A stretch of 16,564 nt of DNA from Mageeibacillus sp. UBA5734 (lineage in GTDB: Bacteria; Bacillota; Clostridia; Saccharofermentanales; UBA5734), in NCBI GenBank assembly GCA_002419365.1, contig DIGA01000112.1, positions 1-16,564 of the forward strand. The letters run 5' to 3'. Position 1 is the stretch's first letter; each line of letters starts with the position of its first letter. This document shows, in pieces, positions 5,612 through 12,400 of this stretch. The notes beneath the pieces are model-generated. The model was given only the letters and a program-made list of their open reading frames with translations. It ran no database searches and was not told the DNA's origin. The translations under genes and the position numbers were made by a program.

Positions 5612-6709
5612 ATGCAAATCCTGCACGGGCGTTACAATTCAGCCAAGATCTTTTCCGACACCATTGAAGAGGAAGCGCTGAGCCAGATCCGTCATTTGCT
5701 CGACCAGCCTTTTGTCACCGGCAGCCAGGTCCGGATCATGCCGGATGCGCACGCCGGGGCAGGCTGTACGATCGGCACGACCATGACGATCACCGACAAA
5801 GTCGTGCCCAACTTGGTCGGTGTCGACATCGGCTGCGGTATGGAAACGAGCGTGCTGGGCCGCTGTCATCTGGACCTGAGAGAACTGGACACCTTCATCC
5901 ACCTCAACATTCCGTGTGGATTCGAAACCCGGCAGCACCCCCATGCGTTATCGCGCAACATCGACCTCAACGATCTGCGCTGCAAGAAAACGGTCAACCT
6001 GAAGCGGGCGGAGCTGAGCATCGGCACGCTCGGCGGCGGCAACCATTTCATCGAGGTCGACCAGGATGAATTGGGCCAGCTCTACCTGGTGGTCCACAGT
6101 GGCAGCCGTAACCTGGGCAAGCAAGTGGCTGAGCATTACCAGAACGAGGCGGCCCGACGTTTGCGAGGCCAAGTCGACCACGCCCTGGCCTATTGCGAGG
6201 GTGAGTTGTTCGAGGATTACCTGCATGACATGGCACTGATCCAGCACTATGCCGACCTCAACCGGAAAGCCATGATGCAGGACATGATCCAATGGTTTAG
6301 CCTGCCGGTGATCGACCACTGGACCACAGTCCACAACTACATCGATCTCGAAGCGATGATCCTGCGCAAAGGTGCGATCTCGGCCCGCAAGGGCGAACGA
6401 GTCCTGATTCCCATCAACATGCGTGACGGCAGCCTGGTCTGCACCGGCAAAGGCAATGCTGACTGGAATTTTTCCGCACCACATGGGGCAGGCCGACTGA
6501 TGAGCCGCCATGAGGCACGGCGCAAGATCCGCCTGCAAGACTATGAGCAGGCCATGACCGGGATCTATTCGACCACCATCGACCCGAGCACGATCGATGA
6601 AGCACCTTTCGCCTACAAGCCTCTGGAGGAAATTGTCGCCAACATAAAGGACACCGTGACGATTGACCGCCGGATCCACCCGATATACAATTTCAAGGCG
6701 GCGGAATGA
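5612..6709 (+). CDS. rtcB: RNA-splicing ligase RtcB (3'-phosphate/5'-hydroxyl RNA ligase)
   Basis: This 365-residue cytoplasmic enzyme joins RNA 2',3'-cyclic phosphate or 3'-phosphate ends to 5'-hydroxyl ends using GTP and Mn2+. Visible motifs in order are PDAHAGAGC (44-52, His47), VDIGCGM (71-77, metal ligands Asp72 and Cys75), GGGNHF (141-146, His145), VVHSGSRNLG (160-169, His162), TVHNYI (239-244, His241), and PHGAGRLMSRHEAR (290-303), in which His291 should be the residue that is guanylylated. All expected ligands are present. It is shorter than E. coli RtcB (about 400 residues) and belongs with the compact bacterial forms. AAAGGAGG eight bases before the ATG fixes the start. No archease, RtcA or PrfH gene is nearby. 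It may heal tRNA or rRNA cut by ribonuclease toxins. Confidence 0.95.
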   Translation: MQILHGRYNSAKIFSDTIEEEALSQIRHLLDQPFVTGSQVRIMPDAHAGAGCTIGTTMTITDKVVPNLVGVDIGCGMETSVLGRCHLDLRELDTFIHLNIPCGFETRQHPHALSRNIDLNDLRCKKTVNLKRAELSIGTLGGGNHFIEVDQDELGQLYLVVHSGSRNLGKQVAEHYQNEAARRLRGQVDHALAYCEGELFEDYLHDMALIQHYADLNRKAMMQDMIQWFSLPVIDHWTTVHNYIDLEAMILRKGAISARKGERVLIPINMRDGSLVCTGKGNADWNFSAPHGAGRLMSRHEARRKIRLQDYEQAMTGIYSTTIDPSTIDEAPFAYKPLEEIVANIKDTVTIDRRIHPIYNFKAAE

Positions 6710-6739
6710 CCACAAGGTTCGTCGACAACAGACATTCGC

Positions 6740-6751
6740 CTCACCGGTGAG
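6740..6751. promoter_or_regulatory. 12-bp perfect palindrome between rtcB and the LysE gene
   Basis: CTCACCGGTGAG reads the same on both strands and lies 19 bases before the LysE-family start codon. It could bind a dimeric repressor or form a short mRNA hairpin just before the weak ribosome site AGGATGG. Chance occurrence is possible. Confidence 0.3.
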
Positions 6752-6769
6752 TCAGGATGGATACAGTCC

Positions 6770-7354
6770 ATGCCCAATTTCATCTCCTACGTCGTCATCT
6801 TGCTTGTTTCGACCTTGACACCTGGACCGAACAACATCCTGTCCATGTCCCGGGCGGCCCAAGTCGGTTTTCGCAACAGTTTTCGCCTGAACCTGGGCAT
6901 GTATGCCGGGTTTCTGGCAGTGATCGGCCTGGTCACAGCCTTCAATTTCTACCTGACGAGCGCCCTGCCCGCCATCAAGCCAGTCCTGCAAATCATTGGC
7001 ACGGTCTATATCCTGTGGCTGGCCTTCACCATTGTCTGGGGCCAGAAAAAAGGAAAAGCCAGCGCCCCCACGGCAACTGGCAATTTCCTGACGGGCTTTT
7101 CGATGCAATTCATCAATCCAAAAGTGATCATCTTCAGCCTGACCATCACGTCGACGTTCATTACGCCCTATTACAGCAGTCCTCTGGCACTCGCTGGTTT
7201 CGTTCTCCTCAACGCCACCATGGGATTCATCGCGACCTGCAGCTGGGGATTGTTCGGCAGTCTGTTCAACCAGCTGTTCGTCAAGCAGGCTCGCACGATG
7301 AACATCATCCTGGCCATTCTTCTGGCTGGCAGCGCCTTGTCGCTGTATCTCTAG
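6770..7354 (+). CDS. LysE/RhtB-family exporter
   Basis: This 194-residue membrane protein has about six hydrophobic segments. It opens with MPNFISYVVILLVSTLTPGPNN, the TPGPNN (17-22) at the end of helix 1 being the family signature. RAAQVGFRNSFRLNLGMYAGF (split over 28-48) and FSMQFINPKVIIF (110-122, with the conserved NPK) are also typical. LysE-family proteins export amino acids or related small molecules driven by the ion gradient; this one's substrate is unknown. The ribosome site AGGATGG is weak, about nine bases before the ATG. It follows rtcB by 60 bases in the same direction and may share its transcript. Its TAG stop shares the bases CTAG with the stop of the convergent ATPase gene. 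Confidence 0.9.
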   Translation: MPNFISYVVILLVSTLTPGPNNILSMSRAAQVGFRNSFRLNLGMYAGFLAVIGLVTAFNFYLTSALPAIKPVLQIIGTVYILWLAFTIVWGQKKGKASAPTATGNFLTGFSMQFINPKVIIFSLTITSTFITPYYSSPLALAGFVLLNATMGFIATCSWGLFGSLFNQLFVKQARTMNIILAILLAGSALSLYL

Positions 7355-9840
7355 AATGCGCGCTCGTAGCCGCCCCGACCGTCCAGAATGACCGGAGCCC
7401 AGGCCAGGACCAGGGCCTGGACCTGGATGTTCTGCTTGGTAGGCCGCACCACGGTGCGCGTGATTTCCAGCTGGTCTGGATCAAAGCGCCCGGCTAATTC
7501 GGCGATTTCAGCCTCGACTGCCTGCTGCAGATCGGCAAGATCCTGGCGGTAGACCTCGACCGATTCCTTGGACCGGGAGATATCGCCCTGCTCTTTCATT
7601 GCCCGGCTGGCGCCTCTGGCTGCAGTGGTCGCCCGGCCGAGCGAGGATGTGCTGACCTTCTTTTTGCCCATGAAGGCACTCAAAAGAGTCGCACCGATCG
7701 AAATCGCTGTCTGCATCTGCTGCTGGCGAGCCTGTTGCTGTTCTCGGTCCACCGCTTGTTCTGCCTTGCGGATTTTTTCCTCAAGGGATGAGATCTTGGC
7801 CGCATATTTCTGCCGCAGCTGGTCTATGGCCGCATCCCGGGCTTCGTGGGCCGCCAAAGTCAATCGGATTTTAAAGTCACGCTCTGTCTCCCCTGGCTCG
7901 GCGTTCAGCTTTACCTTTGGACACTGCAGGATTTCGAGTTCACTGGTCTGGTACAGCCATTGTTTGAGATCACGTTCCCAAGCTGTGAAACTGGCCGTTT
8001 TAGCTGCCGCAGATGGCAATGGGGCAAAGGACAGTCCTGTCTCTGGCACCTGTTCGAGATCTGCCAGAGGAAGGTCGATCGTTTCAGCCTGGTCCCAGTC
8101 AACCGGTACCAGGGCATCCAGTACAGGGACCAGGGTGGTTACGTCTCGCGTCTGTACACCACCTGCCTTGTCGGTTTTGAACAAGACCTGGGATTGACCG
8201 AGAAGCATCGGCTGATAGACCAGATTGACTGTGCTGGCAGGCCTGGTGCGCAGCGGCAAGTAGGCTTGCTGGATCCCCTGGGGCAGCAGGGGCGGCACAA
8301 TGGCAGCCGCAGAACTGTTGGCCGCAATATCCGTAGCAGCAGCCGTAGTAGCCGCAGCGGCAGGCTGGGTTGCTGGTGCACCAGCAGTTGACGGGAACAC
8401 AGTCTGGGGCACAGTGCTTGACGCAGCAGCCTGGGCCTGGCTCAGGCGCTGCAGTTGTGGCCGGGTCAGCGGCCCACATAGATACGACATCGCCCAGCGG
8501 GTCTGGAACAGCTGGGGTTCGTCGTCATGGACATTGTGCAGCAGGAAGATCCGGTTACCGAGGCCGGAAAGAATCTGCTCCATCCGGGCCCGGTCAAAGG
8601 TTTGGCCCTGGGCAGCCGAGGCACCTTCGAGTCCTTCGAGCACCCGGAGTTTGTCGCGCTCCGTCTGCAACCGGCCGATGAACCAGGTCCCGGTATTGGA
8701 CAGCCCTTTGTAATCGAGGTCGACCGGATTTTGGGTCGTCAGGACAACACCAAGTCCATAGGCCCGGGCTTGTTTGAGCAAGGTCAAAAGCGGGGCCTTG
8801 GCAGGTGGATTGGCCACCGGCGGGAAATAACCATAGATCTCATCCATATACAGGATCGCCCTCAGGCTGGAAGATCCCGATTGGCGGCGCATCCAGCTGA
8901 TCGTCTGGTTCAGCAGCAACGTGACAAAAAACTGGCGCTCCGTTTCGCTGAGATGGGCAATCGAGAAAATCGCCAGTTTTGGTTTGCCAGTGGCTGTGAA
9001 CAGCAAGCGGTCAAGTTCAAGGGGTTCGCCCTGGAGCCAGCCGGCAAAAGACGGTGAAGCGAGCAGATTGTTGAACTGGAGGGCCAAAGTGAGGCGGTCC
9101 TGGGCTGGATAGAACGTATCGAGTGGCAAAATGCCCATCTGGCTGAAAGGCGGCGCCTGGATCCGGGCGATCAGGCCGGCTAGATCGAGATCCTGGCCCT
9201 GCTGCCAGCTGTGAATCAGAATGGTGGTCAATAAGATGTGGTCGCGGCTCTTCACTGGGTCGGCATCCAGGCCCAAAAGTCCGAGCAGACTGGCTGCGGC
9301 CCCGGCAGCTTGTTCGCGCAGCAGTTCTGCATCAGCAACAATAGCGGGGGCTGGCGCGGCGAAAGACTTTATAATTGAGACAGGCGTGGCGGCAGTGCTG
9401 CCAGGCGTGTAAAGGGCAAACTCCGCCGCCTGCCGCAGCCGGCGGATTCGCTCTCCGTCCTGGCCCCAGTCCTGGAGGCCCTTGCGCCAAAGGTTGGCCT
9501 GGCTCTCAGCATAAGCTTCAACAGTCAGGCCCTTGCGCTGGGCATCGGCCTCCTGGACCCAGGGCAGGAAATCATCCGCTGCCAGGTCGGGAAAAGTCAG
9601 GAGCAAATTCGCCATGTCCCCTTTGGGATCAATGATGATCGCTGGCACCTGGTCGAGCGCGGCTTCTTCCAGAAGGCTGATGCACAGGCCCGTTTTGCCA
9701 CTGCCGGTCATGCCGACACAGACCGCATGGGTGGTCAAATCCTTGGCATCGTAGAGCAGATAGCCCTCCTGAGGAGCCAAGGTCACAGGATCACACGGTC
9801 TGCCCAGATAGAATGCGCCCAATTTCTCAAAAGAATCCAT
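7351..9840 (-). CDS. HerA/VirB4-like hexameric ATPase with C-terminal coiled-coil domain
   Basis: This protein has 829 residues from the chosen ATG at 9840, which has AGCGAGG six bases upstream; the TTG at 9909 has no ribosome site. The ATPase core has Walker A GMTGSGKT (43-50), IIIDPKGDM (68-76) and Walker B AILYMDE (328-334), with catalytic Glu334. QARAYGLGVVLTTQNPVDLDYKGL (pieces over 357-380) and FIGRLQTE (387-394, arginine-finger region) are the HerA/DUF87 hallmarks. An Ala/Thr/Pro-rich linker (470-520) leads to a C-terminal module with a predicted coiled coil (about 670-710), a short Gly-rich hydrophobic stretch (711-724) and the end LAWAPVIL. HerA-like pumps move DNA or unfold protein. 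There is no NurA nuclease, Sir2 or other defence partner beside it. The same architecture is widespread but uncharacterised. Confidence 0.85.
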   Translation of the reverse strand: MDSFEKLGAFYLGRPCDPVTLAPQEGYLLYDAKDLTTHAVCVGMTGSGKTGLCISLLEEAALDQVPAIIIDPKGDMANLLLTFPDLAADDFLPWVQEADAQRKGLTVEAYAESQANLWRKGLQDWGQDGERIRRLRQAAEFALYTPGSTAATPVSIIKSFAAPAPAIVADAELLREQAAGAAASLLGLLGLDADPVKSRDHILLTTILIHSWQQGQDLDLAGLIARIQAPPFSQMGILPLDTFYPAQDRLTLALQFNNLLASPSFAGWLQGEPLELDRLLFTATGKPKLAIFSIAHLSETERQFFVTLLLNQTISWMRRQSGSSSLRAILYMDEIYGYFPPVANPPAKAPLLTLLKQARAYGLGVVLTTQNPVDLDYKGLSNTGTWFIGRLQTERDKLRVLEGLEGASAAQGQTFDRARMEQILSGLGNRIFLLHNVHDDEPQLFQTRWAMSYLCGPLTRPQLQRLSQAQAAASSTVPQTVFPSTAGAPATQPAAAATTAAATDIAANSSAAAIVPPLLPQGIQQAYLPLRTRPASTVNLVYQPMLLGQSQVLFKTDKAGGVQTRDVTTLVPVLDALVPVDWDQAETIDLPLADLEQVPETGLSFAPLPSAAAKTASFTAWERDLKQWLYQTSELEILQCPKVKLNAEPGETERDFKIRLTLAAHEARDAAIDQLRQKYAAKISSLEEKIRKAEQAVDREQQQARQQQMQTAISIGATLLSAFMGKKKVSTSSLGRATTAARGASRAMKEQGDISRSKESVEVYRQDLADLQQAVEAEIAELAGRFDPDQLEITRTVVRPTKQNIQVQALVLAWAPVILDGRGGYERAF

Positions 9841-9932
9841 TCGCAGCCTCGCTTTCTGTCTCTGGCCTGACTGGCTAGGTACCAGCCCAGAGGGATGGAT
9901 CACGGACAATCATCTAACCGTTGTCTTTCTTG

Positions 9933-9961
9933 ATTTTAAGCTTCTACCTGCTGGCCGGCAA
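9933..9961 (-). promoter_or_regulatory. promoter of the HerA-like ATPase gene
   Basis: On the minus strand TTGCCG (9961-9956), 17 bases, then TAAAAT (9938-9933). The start should be near 9926, leaving about 85 bases of leader before the ATG at 9840. Its -35 box abuts the -35 region of the divergent UPF0303 promoter. Confidence 0.45.
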
Positions 9962-9969
9962 GAATGCTG

Positions 9970-9978
9970 TGCTATAAT
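9970..9978 (+). promoter_or_regulatory. extended -10 promoter of the UPF0303-mntP operon
   Basis: TGCTATAAT is a perfect extended -10 (TGn plus TATAAT at 9973-9978). No good -35 is visible 17 bases upstream. The start should be near 9985, which is downstream of the in-frame ATG at 9964 and so rules that ATG out. Confidence 0.7.
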
Positions 9979-10017
9979 CGAGACACTGTTGCGTCAAAAT
10001 GGAGGTCCCTGATACAA

Positions 10018-10512
10018 ATGAAAATTGTCAATGATCAAGCTCATGCCGAATACCAGCGCTTGTCAGAGCAGGAGAAAGAACTCGTTTTCACATCCTTTTC
10101 CCGTGCCGACGCCCTGGATCTGGGCCTTCTCATGCTTGAGCGGGCCAAATCTTATCCGGATCCTGTCGCTGTCGAAATCACGATCAATGGTCTGGTTGTT
10201 TTCCGCCATTTCAGCGATGGTTCCCTGCTGGACAGTGAGCTCTGGCTCCAGCGCAAACGCAATACTGTCGACTTGATGGCCATGTCTTCCCTGCGCTTCA
10301 TGAAATGGCTGGACAGGTCAGGCAAGGAACTGACTGACCGCAAACTCGATCCAGCTGACTATGCGGCTGGTGGTGGCGGTTTTCCGATCGTGCTTGCTGG
10401 CACCGGCATGATCGGATCGGTCTGCATTTCTGGTCTGCCCAACCACATCGACGATCACCAGATTGTGGTGGATGCCCTGACCGCCTTGAAAGCCAGGAAA
10501 GCAGGGCGCTGA
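10018..10512 (+). CDS. UPF0303/DUF336 family protein (HbpS/GlcG-like fold)
   Basis: This 164-residue protein starts at the ATG at 10018, because the upstream ATG at 9964 precedes the -10 box. GGAGG (10001-10005) lies 12 bases away, a long but usable spacing. The C-terminal half has the family signature AAGGGGFPIVLAGTGMIGSV (116-135) followed by CISGLP. SRADALDLGLLMLERAK, FRHFSDG and WLQRKRNTV are typical of the UPF0303 branch. Relatives with this fold bind haem (HbpS) or take part in glycolate and redox metabolism, but the UPF0303 branch is uncharacterised. The next gene, mntP, starts three bases after the stop, so the two are co-transcribed and probably coupled. Confidence 0.85.
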   Translation: MKIVNDQAHAEYQRLSEQEKELVFTSFSRADALDLGLLMLERAKSYPDPVAVEITINGLVVFRHFSDGSLLDSELWLQRKRNTVDLMAMSSLRFMKWLDRSGKELTDRKLDPADYAAGGGGFPIVLAGTGMIGSVCISGLPNHIDDHQIVVDALTALKARKAGR

Positions 10513-10515
10513 CGC

Positions 10516-11088
10516 ATGACTTTGCTGGAACTTTTCCTGATCGCAGTCGGCCTGTCTATGGACGCCTTTGCCGTTGCCCTGTGCAAGGGGCTGTGCATGA
10601 AACGGCTGGATTATCGCCAGGGACTGACCATTGCTGCCTTTTTCGGCTTTTTCCAAGGCGGCATGCCCTTGTTGGGCTGGCTATTAGGCCGCCAGTTTTC
10701 CGTTTACATCACCAGTGTCGACCACTGGCTGGCCTTCATCCTGCTCTCTCTGATCGGGGCCAAGATGATTCATGAGGCCTTTAAAAAGGACGCCGATGAT
10801 CCACATTGCGAGATCAGACTCGATCTTCGCGAACTGACGGTCCTGGCCATTGCAACCAGCATCGATGCCCTGGCTGTCGGTATCACCTTCGCCTTCCTGG
10901 CTGTCGATATCCTGCCAGCCGTCAATTTCATCGGCATGACGACCCTGGTCCTCTCGTTCTTTGGTGTCGTAATCGGCAACCGCTTCGGTCTGGCGCTGAA
11001 AAACAAGGCCGAAATCGCCGGTGGCAGTGTCCTGATCCTGATCGGCCTGAAAATTTTACTGGAGCACCTCGGTATTTTGGTATTTTAA
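10516..11088 (+). CDS. mntP: manganese efflux pump MntP
   Basis: This 190-residue protein has six predicted membrane helices in two related halves. The paired motifs GLSMDAFAVALCKG (12-25) and ATSIDALAVGITF (113-125) carry Asp16 and Asp117, the acidic residues needed for Mn2+ transport in E. coli MntP. It exports excess Mn2+ across the membrane. It lies three bases after the UPF0303 gene and has no visible yybP-ykoY manganese riboswitch of its own, and none is seen before the operon. The final six codons and the stop (LGILVF) occur again, with only silent changes, 51 bases further on (see the repeat), so the 3' end of the gene has been duplicated or replaced. Confidence 0.93.
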   Translation: MTLLELFLIAVGLSMDAFAVALCKGLCMKRLDYRQGLTIAAFFGFFQGGMPLLGWLLGRQFSVYITSVDHWLAFILLSLIGAKMIHEAFKKDADDPHCEIRLDLRELTVLAIATSIDALAVGITFAFLAVDILPAVNFIGMTTLVLSFFGVVIGNRFGLALKNKAEIAGGSVLILIGLKILLEHLGILVF

Positions 11089-11143
11089 GCGCTACAGAAC
11101 ACAGGTGCTTTGAGCACCCTCGGAATCTTGGTCTTCTGAGCGC
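11068..11143 (+). repeat. in-frame tandem repeat of the mntP 3' end (two 25-bp copies, 51 bp apart)
   Basis: Copy 1 (11068-11092) covers the last mntP codons, the stop and GCGC. Copy 2 (11119-11143) has the same layout. Both read L-G-I-L-V-F-stop in the same frame. Of 25 bases five differ: four are third-position silent changes and one turns TAA into TGA. The second copy ends one base before the stop codon of the convergent AI-2E gene. It is preceded by a hairpin GGTGCT-ttg-AGCACC (11104-11118). Confidence 0.75.
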
Positions 11144-12337
11144 CTAGTGAACGGTCTCTTGATCTTTGGTGCCGTGTCCTGCTTCGGCGGATGCGGCATT
11201 TTTTTGCGCTGTCAGGCGTGCCGATTCCCGGATCGTCACCCACTGCCGGACCAGGCTATAGGAGACGGACATCAGCGGAATGAACAGGATCATGCCCATG
11301 ACGCCAAACAGGCCACCGCCGATCACGACCGCGGCCAGGACCCACAGGGCAGGCAGGCCGATCGAGCTGCCGACCACACGTGGATAGATCAGGTTGTTTT
11401 CCAGCTGCTGGATGACCAGGAACAGGATAATAAAAGCCAGTGCCTGCCAGGGATTGATCAAGAGGATGAGGAATGCGCCAACGACCAGTGCAATATAAGC
11501 GCCCACCATCGGGATCAGGGCTGTGACTGCGATCAGGACAGCGATCAGCAGCGCGTAGGGAAACTGGAACACAGCCAGGATGACCAGAAAAATGGCGCCC
11601 AGAATGATCGCCTCCAGGAACTGGCCGGCGAAAAAGGCACCAAAGGTCTGGTGGGATAACGCCAGAACCGAGCGAATCCGGCTGCTGGCCTCTGGTGTGG
11701 CCAGGGCATCCAGCAGCCTCCGGCTCTGGCGCTGCAATTTTTCCTTTGCCAGCAGCAGGTAGATGGCGAAGATCAGGCTGAGGATGAGTGACACGACCCA
11801 GCCAAAAGCTGAAGCCAGCCAGTTGACGGTCGAATTGAGCCAGCTCCCCCCCTGCCCTTGCAGCAAGGCCAGGAACCAGGCCAACAGGTCGGCTGAACTG
11901 AGTTTGAGGGTGCTGGCCAGATCATTGAGCCAGGGATGGTCAGCCGTGGTCTGGTTGATCCAGGTCTGTGTCTGGGCCAGCAGGCTGGGTAGTCGACTGC
12001 TCAGGTCTGAAATGCTGGCGACCACCTGCGGCACAACCAGGGCCAGGATTGCGGCCAATACCAAAAGGGTCACCAGCACGGTCAGGATCAGGCTGAACGG
12101 TCGCAGCCAACGCCCTGGCCAGCGCCGGCCCAGGAATCGCTCGATGGTCCGCATCGGCAGGTTCAACAAATACGCAATGGCCATGCCCAAAAGCAAGGGC
12201 ATGGCCACAGCGAGGAAGTGTTCCAGATAGGTGACGATCTCTGCAGATCGATTGAGTGCAAAATACACCAATACGACAACAGTCAGGGACACGGTCAGGG
12301 TGCGGGGTGTGAAACGTCTGGTGTCTGGTTTTTCCAT
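11144..12337 (-). CDS. AI-2E family transporter (YtvI/PerM-like permease)
   Basis: This 397-residue protein has the layout of the family: paired hydrophobic helices near the N-terminus (about 13-30, 38-60 and 78-105), an amphipathic middle domain (about 105-190), then a bundle of helices. The family signature is near the C-terminus: NLIYPRVVG (315-323), GLPALWVLAAVVIGGGLFG (pieces over 327-345) and MILFIPL. Members include the AI-2 exporter TqsA and sodium/proton antiporters, so the name does not fix the substrate. The ATG is preceded by GAGGGA. The gene follows the hydrogenase by 63 bases that hold a large hairpin, and it may be part of that transcript. It is convergent with mntP, its stop lying next to the duplicated mntP end. 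Confidence 0.9.
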   Translation of the reverse strand: MEKPDTRRFTPRTLTVSLTVVVLVYFALNRSAEIVTYLEHFLAVAMPLLLGMAIAYLLNLPMRTIERFLGRRWPGRWLRPFSLILTVLVTLLVLAAILALVVPQVVASISDLSSRLPSLLAQTQTWINQTTADHPWLNDLASTLKLSSADLLAWFLALLQGQGGSWLNSTVNWLASAFGWVVSLILSLIFAIYLLLAKEKLQRQSRRLLDALATPEASSRIRSVLALSHQTFGAFFAGQFLEAIILGAIFLVILAVFQFPYALLIAVLIAVTALIPMVGAYIALVVGAFLILLINPWQALAFIILFLVIQQLENNLIYPRVVGSSIGLPALWVLAAVVIGGGLFGVMGMILFIPLMSVSYSLVRQWVTIRESARLTAQKNAASAEAGHGTKDQETVH

Positions 12338-12399
12338 GATTCCCTCGAGAGGGCGCGGCTGATTCGCTTGTCCAAGCGGACCGCGCCCTGTGCGGAATC
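12338..12399 (-). other. long three-part hairpin between the hydrogenase stop and the AI-2E start
   Basis: Three nested pairs of arms are perfect: GATTCC/GGAATC (12338-12343, 12394-12399), AGGGCGCGG/CCGCGCCCT (12350-12358, 12381-12389) and CGCTTG/CAAGCG (12365-12370, 12373-12378). There is no T-run, so it is not a normal terminator. It fills the whole gap and includes the ribosome site GAGGGA of the next gene on its outer part. It may stabilise the hydrogenase mRNA or limit translation of the next gene. A TATAAT (12405-12400, minus) overlaps the hydrogenase stop but has no -35. Confidence 0.65.
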
Positions 12400-12400
12400 A

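Noticed and set aside
9841..9909. TTG start for the HerA-like ATPase, adding 23 residues.
   Set aside because: No ribosome site precedes it, while the ATG at 9840 has AGCGAGG at good spacing.
9979..10515. yybP-ykoY manganese riboswitch before the UPF0303-mntP operon.
   Set aside because: The leader from about 9985 to 10017 is too short and holds none of the conserved riboswitch core.
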